A stretch of DNA of 64,000 nt from Pacificibacter marinus (GTDB taxonomy: Bacteria; Pseudomonadota; Alphaproteobacteria; Rhodobacterales; Rhodobacteraceae), in contig NZ_JAHKPU010000019.1 of NCBI RefSeq assembly GCF_018860505.1, forward strand, positions 310,001 to 374,000, read 5' to 3'. Each line of letters starts with the position of its first letter. Within the stretch, counting starts at the first letter, position 1. Below the pieces are notes generated by a model that did no database searches, had not been told where the DNA came from, and saw only the letters and a list, made by a program, of their open reading frames with translations. This document shows positions 40,338 through 48,224 of the stretch, piece by piece. A program made the translations under genes and the position numbers.

Positions 40338-41444
40338 TTATCCAACATGGAACAGTGTGCTGAACAGTTTGGGGTCAAGGCTGGCGGCAGCAAAGGTCTC
40401 GCCTTCGGTCAGCACGGATACAGCATCGTGCGAATGCAGGCTTTCTTGATGCGACGCCACCACGCGAAAATCACCGATGCGCCCCTCGCCCTGCAAGGCC
40501 TCGCAAAACAATCGCGCCGCATCTTCGACAAAGATCGGATTGGCCGCATTCAGTTCGGCAAAGGCTTGTTCATCTTCGCGTTTCACCATGACTTGAGTTT
40601 CTGTTGCCACAGCAGAGCGGCACAGATCGATCAAGTCCTCGAACCATAAACAGGTCTGGTTTGGCAAAACCTCAACCGAAATCCGCGCCACAGAACGTTG
40701 CGAATGCGGCGTCGCCAATTGCTGACGCGTGGCGCGCGCATGTTCGGAAAGTTCAAGCGAGCAAGGGCAAGTAGAGCTATAAACATAGTCCAAATGCATG
40801 ATTTTGCTACGCACGCCTGCACGTTCCACCAGCTCCAGTGCGATATCGTAATATTGATATCCCTCAAGGCCAGAGCGCAGAGATGGCACTTTCATCGGGA
40901 AAGAAAACCGCATTTGAATGCGCGCATCAAAGCTGTCAAGATCAGAGATATAATCATCCAGCGCGGCCTCAATCACATCAAACGAAAACGTCCGTTCGGC
41001 ATGTTTGTAATAGGACCGCATGATCCGCGACATATTGATACCTTTTTTCTCGGCCTCAAGCGATACCGTGCCCGTCACCGATGTCTCAAGCGTCAAGTCG
41101 CCGCCTTCACGGGTGTGAAATCTAATCGGCAGACGAAAATTAGAAATGCCCACATGTTGAATATGTTGTTTGGCGCCCTTGATCAGGCTTTCAGGGCCGT
41201 TTTGCAAATCCGGCAAGGTGTCACGGTAGGCTTCATCAACAGAAAAATCTTCTGGATAAGCACGGCGCAACGCAGGGTAATTGGCCAAATCTTGCGCTTC
41301 AGGCAAAAGCCTCGCAATCGCGGGGTCAAGCTCGGCCACTTCTGTGGGCGTCGAGGACCGCGCCCAATCGCGCAATGCCTCAAGTGCCGCCTCAGCAGCC
41401 GCGCGTTTGGCGTCTTTATCCATATGGCTTTCACGAATATTCAT
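40338..41444 (-). CDS. folE2: GTP cyclohydrolase FolE2 (type IB)
   Basis: 368 residues, AGGGG upstream. Converts GTP to dihydroneopterin triphosphate, the entry to folate; type IB enzymes can work without zinc. Marks: HVGISNFRLPIRFH, SLEAEKKGINMSR, SYYKHAER, and the active-site cysteine in YSSTCPCSLELSEHA. The rest of the pathway in this window is folB and folP, 12 kb away in another unit. No Zur-type operator was noticed in the 130 bp upstream. Confidence 0.95.
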   Translation of the reverse strand: MNIRESHMDKDAKRAAAEAALEALRDWARSSTPTEVAELDPAIARLLPEAQDLANYPALRRAYPEDFSVDEAYRDTLPDLQNGPESLIKGAKQHIQHVGISNFRLPIRFHTREGGDLTLETSVTGTVSLEAEKKGINMSRIMRSYYKHAERTFSFDVIEAALDDYISDLDSFDARIQMRFSFPMKVPSLRSGLEGYQYYDIALELVERAGVRSKIMHLDYVYSSTCPCSLELSEHARATRQQLATPHSQRSVARISVEVLPNQTCLWFEDLIDLCRSAVATETQVMVKREDEQAFAELNAANPIFVEDAARLFCEALQGEGRIGDFRVVASHQESLHSHDAVSVLTEGETFAAASLDPKLFSTLFHVG

Positions 41445-41565
41445 GAGCTTTTCCCCTCAGAGACCCGTTTGATATAAGCCTTTTGCGCCAATATACAAAG
41501 GGTACGCGCCCGCGATGCATTTAGGTCATTTTTGGCGCGCAGAAGGCACCGCGCGCCAAGTCAAA

Positions 41566-42750
41566 CTAGATTTGATCCAAAGCGGCCAACAGATCCGCAA
41601 TCAAATCATCTGCATCTTCTAGCCCCGCAGACACGCGCACCAAACCAGGTGAAATACCCAAGGTGGCTTTTTGCTCGTCCGGCAAACGCGCATGTGTGGT
41701 GGTTGCAGGGTGCGTGGTGATGGATTTAGCGTCGGCAAAGTTATTGGAAATTGTGAAAATCTCCAGCGCGTTCAAAAACTTGAAACAGGCGTCTTTGCCG
41801 CCTTTGACGTCAATCGCCAAAACAGTGCCCGCACTTTCGCCTTGGGACTTTGCTAGCTCATATTGTGGATGCGCAGGATGCGTTGGAAACCGCACGGCAT
41901 TCAATTTTGGATGCCCATCAAGGGCTTCTGCAATCGCCATTGCGGTGCTTGATTGTTGACGCACACGCAGATCAAGCGTTTCCAAAGATTTGAGTTGCAC
42001 CCAAGCATGAAACGGACTCATCGCGCCGCCGGAGTGTTTGAGGTAGGCCTCAATCGGACCACGGATCAGATCACGTGAGGCGGCAATAATACCGCCCAAA
42101 ACGCGCCCCTGCCCGTCCACATGCTTTGTGGTGGACACAACCGCAACATCCGCACCACAGTTTTGTGCATAGGAAAAAATCGGTGTCGCCATAGCATCGT
42201 CGACCACAACCAAAGCGCCTTTGGCATGGGCCAGATCACAAACATGTTTCAGGTCGATCACTTCTAAGGTCGGGTTGGAAATGCTTTCCAAGAACACCAG
42301 TTTTGTATCATCGCGAATGGCGGCGTCCCATGCGGCTGCGTCGGTACCGTCTACCAATGTGATCTCAACACCGAACCGCGCCAGCACGTCTTCGAGAATG
42401 TACAAACATGAGCCGAACAATGCCCTTGAGGACACAACATGATCGCCAGCCTTGAGCAACGCCATCAATGCACCGTTTACAGCCGCCATGCCAGAGGCAC
42501 AGGCAAAGGCATCCTCGAATCCCAAAATAGACGCCATGCGATCTTCGAACATCCGCGTGGTTGGGTTGCCGTAGCGCGCGTAAATGAATTCGTCTGATCC
42601 AACTTCGATGAAACGCTGCTCAGCAGCTTCAGCCGTGTCGTAGACAAACCCTTGGGTCAAAAACATCGCCTCGGACACTTCGCCATACTGCGACCGACGG
42701 GTGCCATCGTGCACCAGTTTCGTGCGCATTTTCCAATCTGATTTCGCCAT
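41566..42750 (-). CDS. metZ: O-succinylhomoserine sulfhydrylase
   Basis: 394 residues from ATG 42750 (AAGGAG seven bases upstream). PLP enzyme making homocysteine from O-succinylhomoserine (or the acetyl ester) and sulfide. Cys/Met metabolism fold: YARYGNPTTRMFE, the VVSTTKHVDGQGRVLGG lysine (Lys209) that binds PLP, and the C-terminal TTTHARLPDEQKATLGISPGLVRVSAGLED. The frame stays open 26 codons further to an ATG at 42828; that extension lies in the riboswitch leader and is described separately. Its leader carries a SAM-II aptamer and a terminator, so it should be shut off by S-adenosylmethionine. Confidence 0.96.
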   Translation of the reverse strand: MAKSDWKMRTKLVHDGTRRSQYGEVSEAMFLTQGFVYDTAEAAEQRFIEVGSDEFIYARYGNPTTRMFEDRMASILGFEDAFACASGMAAVNGALMALLKAGDHVVSSRALFGSCLYILEDVLARFGVEITLVDGTDAAAWDAAIRDDTKLVFLESISNPTLEVIDLKHVCDLAHAKGALVVVDDAMATPIFSYAQNCGADVAVVSTTKHVDGQGRVLGGIIAASRDLIRGPIEAYLKHSGGAMSPFHAWVQLKSLETLDLRVRQQSSTAMAIAEALDGHPKLNAVRFPTHPAHPQYELAKSQGESAGTVLAIDVKGGKDACFKFLNALEIFTISNNFADAKSITTHPATTTHARLPDEQKATLGISPGLVRVSAGLEDADDLIADLLAALDQI

Positions 42751-42828
42751 TTTAGGCTCCTTCGCATTCAAAAAAACCCCCGTAGTGACCCACTGGGGTA
42801 CCAGCGTGATCAAGAGCGGGGGTCGCAT
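42751..42828 (-). CDS. Upstream reading frame in the metZ leader, in frame with metZ
   Basis: Twenty-six codons from ATG 42828 running without stop into the metZ ATG. The peptide would begin MRPPLLITLVPQWVTTGV. AGGAC lies ten bases before the ATG, immediately after the SAM-II aptamer. The terminator stem of the leader lies wholly inside this frame. Either metZ has an extended isoform or, more likely, translation of this segment regulates the terminator. Not shown to be translated. Confidence 0.4.
42770..42823 (-). terminator. Intrinsic terminator/attenuator in the metZ leader
   Basis: On the minus strand ACCCCCG (42823-42817) pairs with CGGGGGT (42782-42776), followed by a run of seven T. 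The loop contains a further CTGG/CCAG hairpin with flanking complementary bases. It ends 20 bases before the metZ ATG. Confidence 0.75.
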
Positions 42829-42841
42829 AAGCGTCTCGTCC

Positions 42842-42925
42842 TGACCTCTTTAGCGGTGTGTTTAAAGGTACGTTTTAACAACTGCACCAACGTGGCCCGC
42901 AATCCGGTGAACAAATCGCCACGTG
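42842..42925 (-). ncRNA. SAM-II (SAM_alpha) riboswitch upstream of metZ
   Basis: Minus-strand RNA. P1 stem ACGTGGC (42924-42918) with GCCACGT (42896-42890); the loop opens with GATTTG as in the SAM-II consensus, and the 3' pseudoknot strand is AAACACACCGCTAAAGAGG (ending near 42845), with CGCTAAA diagnostic. ACC in loop 1 (about 42907-42909) can pair with GGT of the 3' strand to close the pseudoknot. Located before metZ, the classic SAM-II client. A somewhat long insert separates P1 from the 3' strand. Confidence 0.88.
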
Positions 42926-42934
42926 CTTGAGGTT

Positions 42935-42963
42935 TTGGTACCCAGAGGCGGCGGCCCTGTCAA
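42935..42963 (-). promoter_or_regulatory. Predicted promoter of the SAM-II/metZ transcript
   Basis: Minus strand: perfect TTGACA (42963-42958), 17-base spacer, weak -10 TACCAA (42940-42935). The start would fall near 42928, just before the aptamer, which supports the placement. A TGTCA/TGACA inverted repeat covers the -35. Confidence 0.5.
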
Positions 42964-43176
42964 TATATGACACGGAAACTTTGGGGGTTGGCGGCTATGC
43001 ATTCCCGGTAAATGCGTAAAAGTTTCAATGCGTAACGCCGATGTAATGAAACCTTCACGGATTTGATGCATCCTCGATCCATTCTCAAATAGACAGACGA
43101 CACGCCCCAGCGGTTTTGCCTCTGGACGCCTTTTTCCAGAACTTGCCGCTTGGATGGCCACTCAAGGAGCGCGCCT

Positions 43177-44112
43177 ATGCCTTTGCTGAGCCTCAATTTG
43201 GTCGATGGAACCCCCGAATTGGATGGGGGCGGATCTGCACATAGCGCGCTGCAAACCGCGCTGAAAGCCTTGCCCAAAGACGCGCCGATTGTGATTTGCA
43301 TCCACGGATATAAATTTTCGCCATTGGATAAAACGCAGTCTCCTCACCAACATATTCTGTCGCTCAATCCGTCAAAACCGTGCTGGAAAGCCATGAGTTG
43401 GCCGCGGCATCTGGGATTTGGGCGTGGGATGGAAAACGAAGGGCTGTGTATCGCTTTAGGCTGGGCCGCGACGGGCAGTATTTGGCAGGCATATTCGACC
43501 GCGCGTCTGGCTGGGAATGCAACGGCCAAATTGATCGACATGATGGATCGCCCCGTCCATTTGGTTGGGCATTCGCTTGGCGCACGCGTGGCATTGCGCG
43601 CTTTGGCTTGCGCAAAGGCAGGGATGATCCGGCGGGCTATTTTGCTCGCCGCCGCCGATTTTCGCAGCCATGCGATACAGGCATTGGCCAGCCCTGCGGG
43701 TCAAACGGCTGATATCATCAACATCACCTCGCGCGAAAATGACCTTTATGATGCCTTGCTGGAGCGGCTTATTGGGGGCGCAGAAAAATCTGATACAGCT
43801 TTGGGCATGGGGCTTGATGGCGCTGCGCACAATTGGATTGATGTGCAGATAGATGACGAAAAAACCTTGAATAAGCTGCACGGGTTTGGGTTTAAAATTG
43901 CCGCCCCCAATCGCCGTATTTGCCATTGGTCAGCCTATGTGCGCCCCGGTGTGTTTGCATTTTACACCGCTTTGATCCGCACGCCGGATTTACTACCCGC
44001 AGGGCTATTGAGATCACAACTATCCCAAGAATGCACCCCACGGTGGTCACGACTTATTGCATGGCCGAATACGCATATTTCCTTGCCATTCATCAAAAAG
44101 GCGACATTCTAA
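43177..44112 (+). CDS. Alpha/beta hydrolase
   Basis: 311 residues from ATG 43177 with AAGGAG upstream. Nucleophile elbow GHSLGA with Ser133, oxyanion segment VICIHGYKFSP (residues 39-49), catalytic His probably in AAHNWIDV. Resembles lipase/esterase-like proteins with a Ser-His-Asp triad; no signal peptide. The C-terminal 40 residues (from about ALIRTPDLLPAG) look unconserved. Substrate unknown. The GST gene starts 17 bp after its stop, so they may be cotranscribed. Confidence 0.8.
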   Translation: MPLLSLNLVDGTPELDGGGSAHSALQTALKALPKDAPIVICIHGYKFSPLDKTQSPHQHILSLNPSKPCWKAMSWPRHLGFGRGMENEGLCIALGWAATGSIWQAYSTARLAGNATAKLIDMMDRPVHLVGHSLGARVALRALACAKAGMIRRAILLAAADFRSHAIQALASPAGQTADIINITSRENDLYDALLERLIGGAEKSDTALGMGLDGAAHNWIDVQIDDEKTLNKLHGFGFKIAAPNRRICHWSAYVRPGVFAFYTALIRTPDLLPAGLLRSQLSQECTPRWSRLIAWPNTHISLPFIKKATF

Positions 44113-44129
44113 CTCCAAAAGGAGTCATT

Positions 44130-44837
44130 ATGTCCAATCCCATCGATCTTTATTTTTGGCCAACGCCGAATGGTTGGAAGGTGTCCATCATGCTCGAAGA
44201 GCTGGGCCTGCCCTACAACACCCATTACATCAATATCGGCGCAGGGGATCAGTTTGCGCCGGAGTTTTTGGAAATTGCCCCCAACAATCGTATGCCCGCC
44301 ATCGTCGATCCTGATGGCCCCGATGGCGCGCCGATTTCGATCTTTGAAAGTGGTGCGATCTTGCAATATCTGGCCCGTAAAACAGGCCAGTTCTGTGGCC
44401 CGACGCAACGTGACCGCATCGCAGTGGATCAATGGTTGATGTGGCAAATGGGCGGACTTGGCCCGATGGCAGGACAGGCGCATCACTTTTTGAAATACGC
44501 CCCCGCGATGGATCCCCCCAACGATCTGCCTTATGCTAAAGACCGCTATCGCAATGAAACCGCACGGCTTTATGGTGTGTTAGATCGCCAATTGGCTAAA
44601 TCAGAATATGTCGCTGGTGATTTCTATTCCATCGCGGATATGTCGATTTGGGGTTGGGCCAGCTTGTGGGAAGGCCAGCAGCAAACGCTGGATGACAAAC
44701 CGCATATGGCCCGTTGGCTTGACACCATGGCTGCACGTCCAGGCGTTATCAGAGGCCGCGCTTTGGGCGCTGAGAAACGCAAAGATGCGACGAAAGATAA
44801 AGACGCGTTGAAAAACATGTTCAACAAAAAGCCTTAG
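44130..44837 (+). CDS. Glutathione S-transferase (YfcG-like)
   Basis: 235 residues from ATG 44130 with AAAAGGAG upstream; a start at 43920 is inside the hydrolase gene. N-terminal thioredoxin-like domain (1-90): FWPTPNGWKVSIMLEELGLPY with the catalytic Thr/Asn, RMPAIVDPDGPDG with the cis-Pro, and FESGAILQYLA for glutathione binding. C-terminal helical domain with ADMSIWGWASLW. Nearest known types are YfcG/Ure2-like disulfide reductases. Basic Lys-rich tail. Followed by a long hairpin. Confidence 0.92.
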   Translation: MSNPIDLYFWPTPNGWKVSIMLEELGLPYNTHYINIGAGDQFAPEFLEIAPNNRMPAIVDPDGPDGAPISIFESGAILQYLARKTGQFCGPTQRDRIAVDQWLMWQMGGLGPMAGQAHHFLKYAPAMDPPNDLPYAKDRYRNETARLYGVLDRQLAKSEYVAGDFYSIADMSIWGWASLWEGQQQTLDDKPHMARWLDTMAARPGVIRGRALGAEKRKDATKDKDALKNMFNKKP

Positions 44838-44861
44838 CCGCTCAGAGCATCCCTCACGCAA

Positions 44862-44891
44862 AAGCGCACAGAAATGAATTTCTGTGCGCTT
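44862..44891. terminator. Long perfect hairpin between GST and ispZ genes
   Basis: Perfect 14-bp stem (44862-44875 with 44878-44891) around GA. Convergent genes on both sides. Weak U-tracts (TGTCGTTT on plus, TTGCG on minus); probably bidirectional. Confidence 0.8.
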
Positions 44892-44920
44892 GTCGTTTGA
44901 AATAACTTAAAAGGCGGCGT

Positions 44921-45547
44921 TTATGACGCGTCTTTATCATCGGGATCAATGCCATCCGCTTCAATGGTGTGACGCGACAAAAGGCCTGATTGGGTCATGA
45001 AAAACCCGAACATCACGATGGGCAAGCCAAAGGTTTTGAACTGGACCCACGTCTCTGTCGACAGATTGCGCCAGATCAATTCATTCGCCACGGCCAACGC
45101 CAGAAACAACAGCGTGATCCGCAGGGTCAGCTTCATCCAGCCCGTGTGATCCATGGGCATCATTTCCCCCATCACCACACGCAAATAGCTTTGCCCACGC
45201 AGCAAACCAAACCCGAGGATACCTGCGAACAGCGCATAAATCATCGTTGGTTTCATTTTGAAAAACCGTTCGTCATTCAGGAAAATCGTCAAGCCGCCAA
45301 AGACCGTCACAAGCACCAGTGTCATGATTTGCATCGCCGACAGTTTACCCGTCAAACGCCACAGCACAAATGTGGACAACATCAAAAGCGGTACAAACAA
45401 TGCGGTCATCGCGATGAAGCCTGTGTAGGTCTCGCCTGCCACGACAAACTCGCGATCTTTGAGCACAATAAACCCAACGAAAAAGGCCAGCACAGGCCCC
45501 ATTTCAAGGGCTGTTTTGACCCAAGGTTTCACATTCTTTTCCGTCAT
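44921..45547 (-). CDS. ispZ: Inner membrane septation protein IspZ/YciB
   Basis: 208 residues, five to six helices. GPVLAFFVGFI, the ERFFKMKPTMIYALFA segment with conserved FFxxKPT and the LALAVANELIWRNLSTETWVQFK block are those of the YciB/IspZ (septation protein A) family, linked with cell envelope and division. Acidic C-terminus. Last gene of an ftsY unit; the DMT transporter ends 15 bp upstream. Confidence 0.94.
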   Translation of the reverse strand: MTEKNVKPWVKTALEMGPVLAFFVGFIVLKDREFVVAGETYTGFIAMTALFVPLLMLSTFVLWRLTGKLSAMQIMTLVLVTVFGGLTIFLNDERFFKMKPTMIYALFAGILGFGLLRGQSYLRVVMGEMMPMDHTGWMKLTLRITLLFLALAVANELIWRNLSTETWVQFKTFGLPIVMFGFFMTQSGLLSRHTIEADGIDPDDKDAS

Positions 45548-45562
45548 GCTGCGTCCTTCACG

Positions 45563-46465
45563 TTATCCGCCCATTTCCACTATCACAGCACCAAGAGCGA
45601 TCAAAGCCATGAGCGCCAAACGCCGTGGTCCAACTTTTTCTTTCAACACCAACCAGCCGATCAAGGCCGCAAAGACGGTGGAGGTTTCCCGCAAGACTGC
45701 CGCTTCGCCGACATTGTCCAAACGTGTCGCCAACATGATGAAACCAAAGGAAAAATAAGCGATAACACCGCCCAAAAGCCCTCGTTTCATCAAAGGCAAA
45801 AGATCAGGCCGATCTGTCATGCGACGATAGCGGACAGCCGCAATGAGTGGCATCACAAATCCGTCAAGAAAGAAAAACCACGCCAGAAACGTAAACGGAT
45901 CCGCAGTCGCGCGAATGCCGTAAGCGTCATATGTGGTGTAGAGCGCCACAAAACCGCCCGTCAAAATGGCCAGCATCAAAGCGGGCACCATCGTGTCACG
46001 CCCAACGGTGATCGTGCGCAGATTATACACGGCCAAACCAAAGATACCTGAGATCAACACCCCCACGCCGATCCATTGCTGAACAGAGAAATGTTCACCA
46101 AATACAAAGCCAGCGCCAATCACGGTGAACAAAGGCCCCGTGCCACGCACCACCGGATAGACGACCGTATAGGCTCCCTTTGAATAGGTGTAGCCTTGGG
46201 CGATTTTATAACCGGTGTGGATGACAAACATGCCTGCAAAAATCAGCCACATATGCGGCTCCGGCCAAGGCACGACAAAAAGCGCAAAAGGCGCTGCGAT
46301 CAGACCATAACAAAAATCCATCGCCCCGCGTGACAACCACGGATCGTGACGACCTTTTTGCAAGGCACCAAAAAACGCATGTAAAATGGCAGCAGAAATC
46401 GCCAAGATCAGCGCCAGTTGATGCCCAAGCTCGGTGCCCTCTAATGACGTGATCCAATGGCCCAT
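45563..46465 (-). CDS. DMT/EamA family transporter
   Basis: 300 residues, ten membrane helices as two EamA repeats. Recognisable: AAILHAFFGALQK, the first-repeat VYPVVRGTGPLFTVIGAG and second-repeat AAVLRETSTVFAALIGWLVLKE. Substrate unknown; the family moves amino acids, nucleobases or metabolites. It starts 12 bp after a small unknown gene and ends 15 bp before ispZ, in the ftsY unit. Confidence 0.9.
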   Translation of the reverse strand: MGHWITSLEGTELGHQLALILAISAAILHAFFGALQKGRHDPWLSRGAMDFCYGLIAAPFALFVVPWPEPHMWLIFAGMFVIHTGYKIAQGYTYSKGAYTVVYPVVRGTGPLFTVIGAGFVFGEHFSVQQWIGVGVLISGIFGLAVYNLRTITVGRDTMVPALMLAILTGGFVALYTTYDAYGIRATADPFTFLAWFFFLDGFVMPLIAAVRYRRMTDRPDLLPLMKRGLLGGVIAYFSFGFIMLATRLDNVGEAAVLRETSTVFAALIGWLVLKEKVGPRRLALMALIALGAVIVEMGG

Positions 46466-46477
46466 CAGCGACGCGCG

Positions 46478-46912
46478 TTACGCGGCAAGGCGTCGGGGAC
46501 GCTGCGGTAAGCCTTCAAAATCAGCGGCAGGATTGGTGATCAATCGTCCATCCGCGCCTTCGATAAAGGGTATGCTGTCATCCAGATAACTGTCTGTGAT
46601 CAACTGTTCTTCGAGCGCCGTGATGATAAAATTCGTGCGATAATCCGGCAAAAGCCCGACGCCAAACACCCGCAGTTGAATGTCTTCGCGCTCGGGGTCC
46701 AACACCAACATCGCCGTGCCGACAACACGGGAGCCATCCAAAACAACCATTTCAGAAAAAAGCTGACGATCATCAGGCCAGTCTTCTTCGGTTTGGGATG
46801 GGCACAGCGCATGGTCGTAAAACAAATCTTGCATGGCTTCGCGGCGTTCCACGACATCGCCCTCGGACACCCAATTGTCGGGGCCTATGGCTTTACGAAT
46901 CTCGAGCATCAT
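46478..46912 (-). CDS. Hypothetical protein translationally coupled to ftsY
   Basis: 144 residues. Start either of two adjacent ATGs (46912/46909); the first overlaps the ftsY stop as ATGA, with GGAGG just upstream. No signal peptide or helix. The centre (MVVLDGSRVVGTAMLVLDPE, LRVFGVGLLPDYR) looks like the beta sheet of a GNAT fold, but the acetyl-CoA loop is missing, so I make no firm call. Sits between ftsY and the DMT transporter in a tight unit. Confidence 0.75.
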   Translation of the reverse strand: MMLEIRKAIGPDNWVSEGDVVERREAMQDLFYDHALCPSQTEEDWPDDRQLFSEMVVLDGSRVVGTAMLVLDPEREDIQLRVFGVGLLPDYRTNFIITALEEQLITDSYLDDSIPFIEGADGRLITNPAADFEGLPQRPRRLAA

Positions 46913-48084
46913 TCCTCCAAGCCCATCAAGGCTGCGGCAAAATCTTCGGGATCAAAAGGCGCGAGATCATCGATCTGTTCGCCCACACCAATCGCATGGA
47001 TCGGCAGACCAAATTTATCGGCCAAGCTGACCAAAACACCGCCTTTGGCTGTGCCGTCCAGCTTGGTCATCACCAAACCAGTGACATCGGCAAGCTTTTG
47101 AAACACCTCAACTTGGTTGAGCGCATTTTGCCCCGTGGTAGCATCAAGCACCAACAATGTGTTATGTGGCGCGCTTGGGTCTTTTTTCTGAATGACGCGG
47201 ACGATTTTTGACAATTCTTCCATCAAATCCGCACGATTTTGTAGGCGACCAGCCGTGTCAATCATCAACAAATCTGCGCCGATTTTTTGCGCCTCGGTCA
47301 TGGCATCAAAAGCAAGCGAAGCAGGATCGGACCCTTCTGGGGCCGTCAAAACAGGCACACCCGCGCGCTCTCCCCAAACTTGTAATTGCTCGACAGCCGC
47401 TGCCCTAAACGTATCACCCGCCGCGATCACAACCGATTTTCCAGCCGCACGAAACTGCGAAGCCAGCTTGCCGATGGTCGTGGTTTTACCCGAGCCGTTG
47501 ACACCAACAACCAAAACCACTTGTGGGGTCTTTTGGTAAATTGGCAAAGGTTTGGCGACAGGTTCCATGATCCGCGCAATTTCGCGCGCCATCAGGTCTT
47601 TGATCTCTTGTGCAGACAGTTTTTTACCAAACCGCCCTTCGGCCATCGCTGCTGTGACACGCATCGATGTCTCCACCCCCATATCCGTGGTGATCAGCAA
47701 TTCTTCAAGCTCTTCGAGCATCTCATCGTCAAGCACGCGACGCGCGGCTGCAGGGTTAACTTTGCGCCCAAGCATCCGCCCCAAAAGGCCAGGTTTGCTC
47801 GGCGCAGCATCCTCAACAACGGGCGCGATTGTGATGGGGGTCACTGTTTCAAGTGGAGCTGGCTCAGGCGTCTGATCCGCAACCGGTTCAGTCTCGTCAC
47901 TTTTCGGATTTGCAATATCTGGCGTTGCCTCATCAGAGGTATCGACGGCAGGCAAAATCGCCTCGTCCTGCGGTGAAACAGGGGCGGTTTCTTGCGTTGC
48001 GTCTTTGACAATCGCCTCTAATCCCTCGTCCAACTTGGACGAAGTTTTCAAAAGACGATTTTTGAGCTTTCCAAACAGAGACAT
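46909..48084 (-). CDS. ftsY: Signal recognition particle receptor FtsY
   Basis: 391 residues from ATG 48084; an ATG at 48150 adds 22 residues without match. Membrane-associated GTPase that docks SRP-ribosome complexes. Acidic Glu/Pro-rich A region (1 to about 95), N domain helix bundle, then the G domain: GVNGSGKTTTIGKLA, AAGDTFRAAAVEQL, DTAGRLQN and TKLDGTAKGG. Overlaps the following gene by four bases. Divergent from the AlkB-like gene. Confidence 0.97.
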   Translation of the reverse strand: MSLFGKLKNRLLKTSSKLDEGLEAIVKDATQETAPVSPQDEAILPAVDTSDEATPDIANPKSDETEPVADQTPEPAPLETVTPITIAPVVEDAAPSKPGLLGRMLGRKVNPAAARRVLDDEMLEELEELLITTDMGVETSMRVTAAMAEGRFGKKLSAQEIKDLMAREIARIMEPVAKPLPIYQKTPQVVLVVGVNGSGKTTTIGKLASQFRAAGKSVVIAAGDTFRAAAVEQLQVWGERAGVPVLTAPEGSDPASLAFDAMTEAQKIGADLLMIDTAGRLQNRADLMEELSKIVRVIQKKDPSAPHNTLLVLDATTGQNALNQVEVFQKLADVTGLVMTKLDGTAKGGVLVSLADKFGLPIHAIGVGEQIDDLAPFDPEDFAAALMGLEE

Positions 48085-48224
48085 GGACACCCACCTTTCC
48101 AGATTTTGCAGACTTAATGCCGAATCCCTTTGGATGGAAGAGCAAGCCAACGGTGATGCGTCGAAATACCAAGTGATTTCATAACTTTTGGCGTGTAAAA
48201 GACTGATAACATCAAGGATATACG

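Noticed and set aside
44990-46051. 353-codon open frame on the plus strand
   Set aside because: Antisense to ispZ and a DMT transporter whose membrane topology and motifs are intact; shadow composition.
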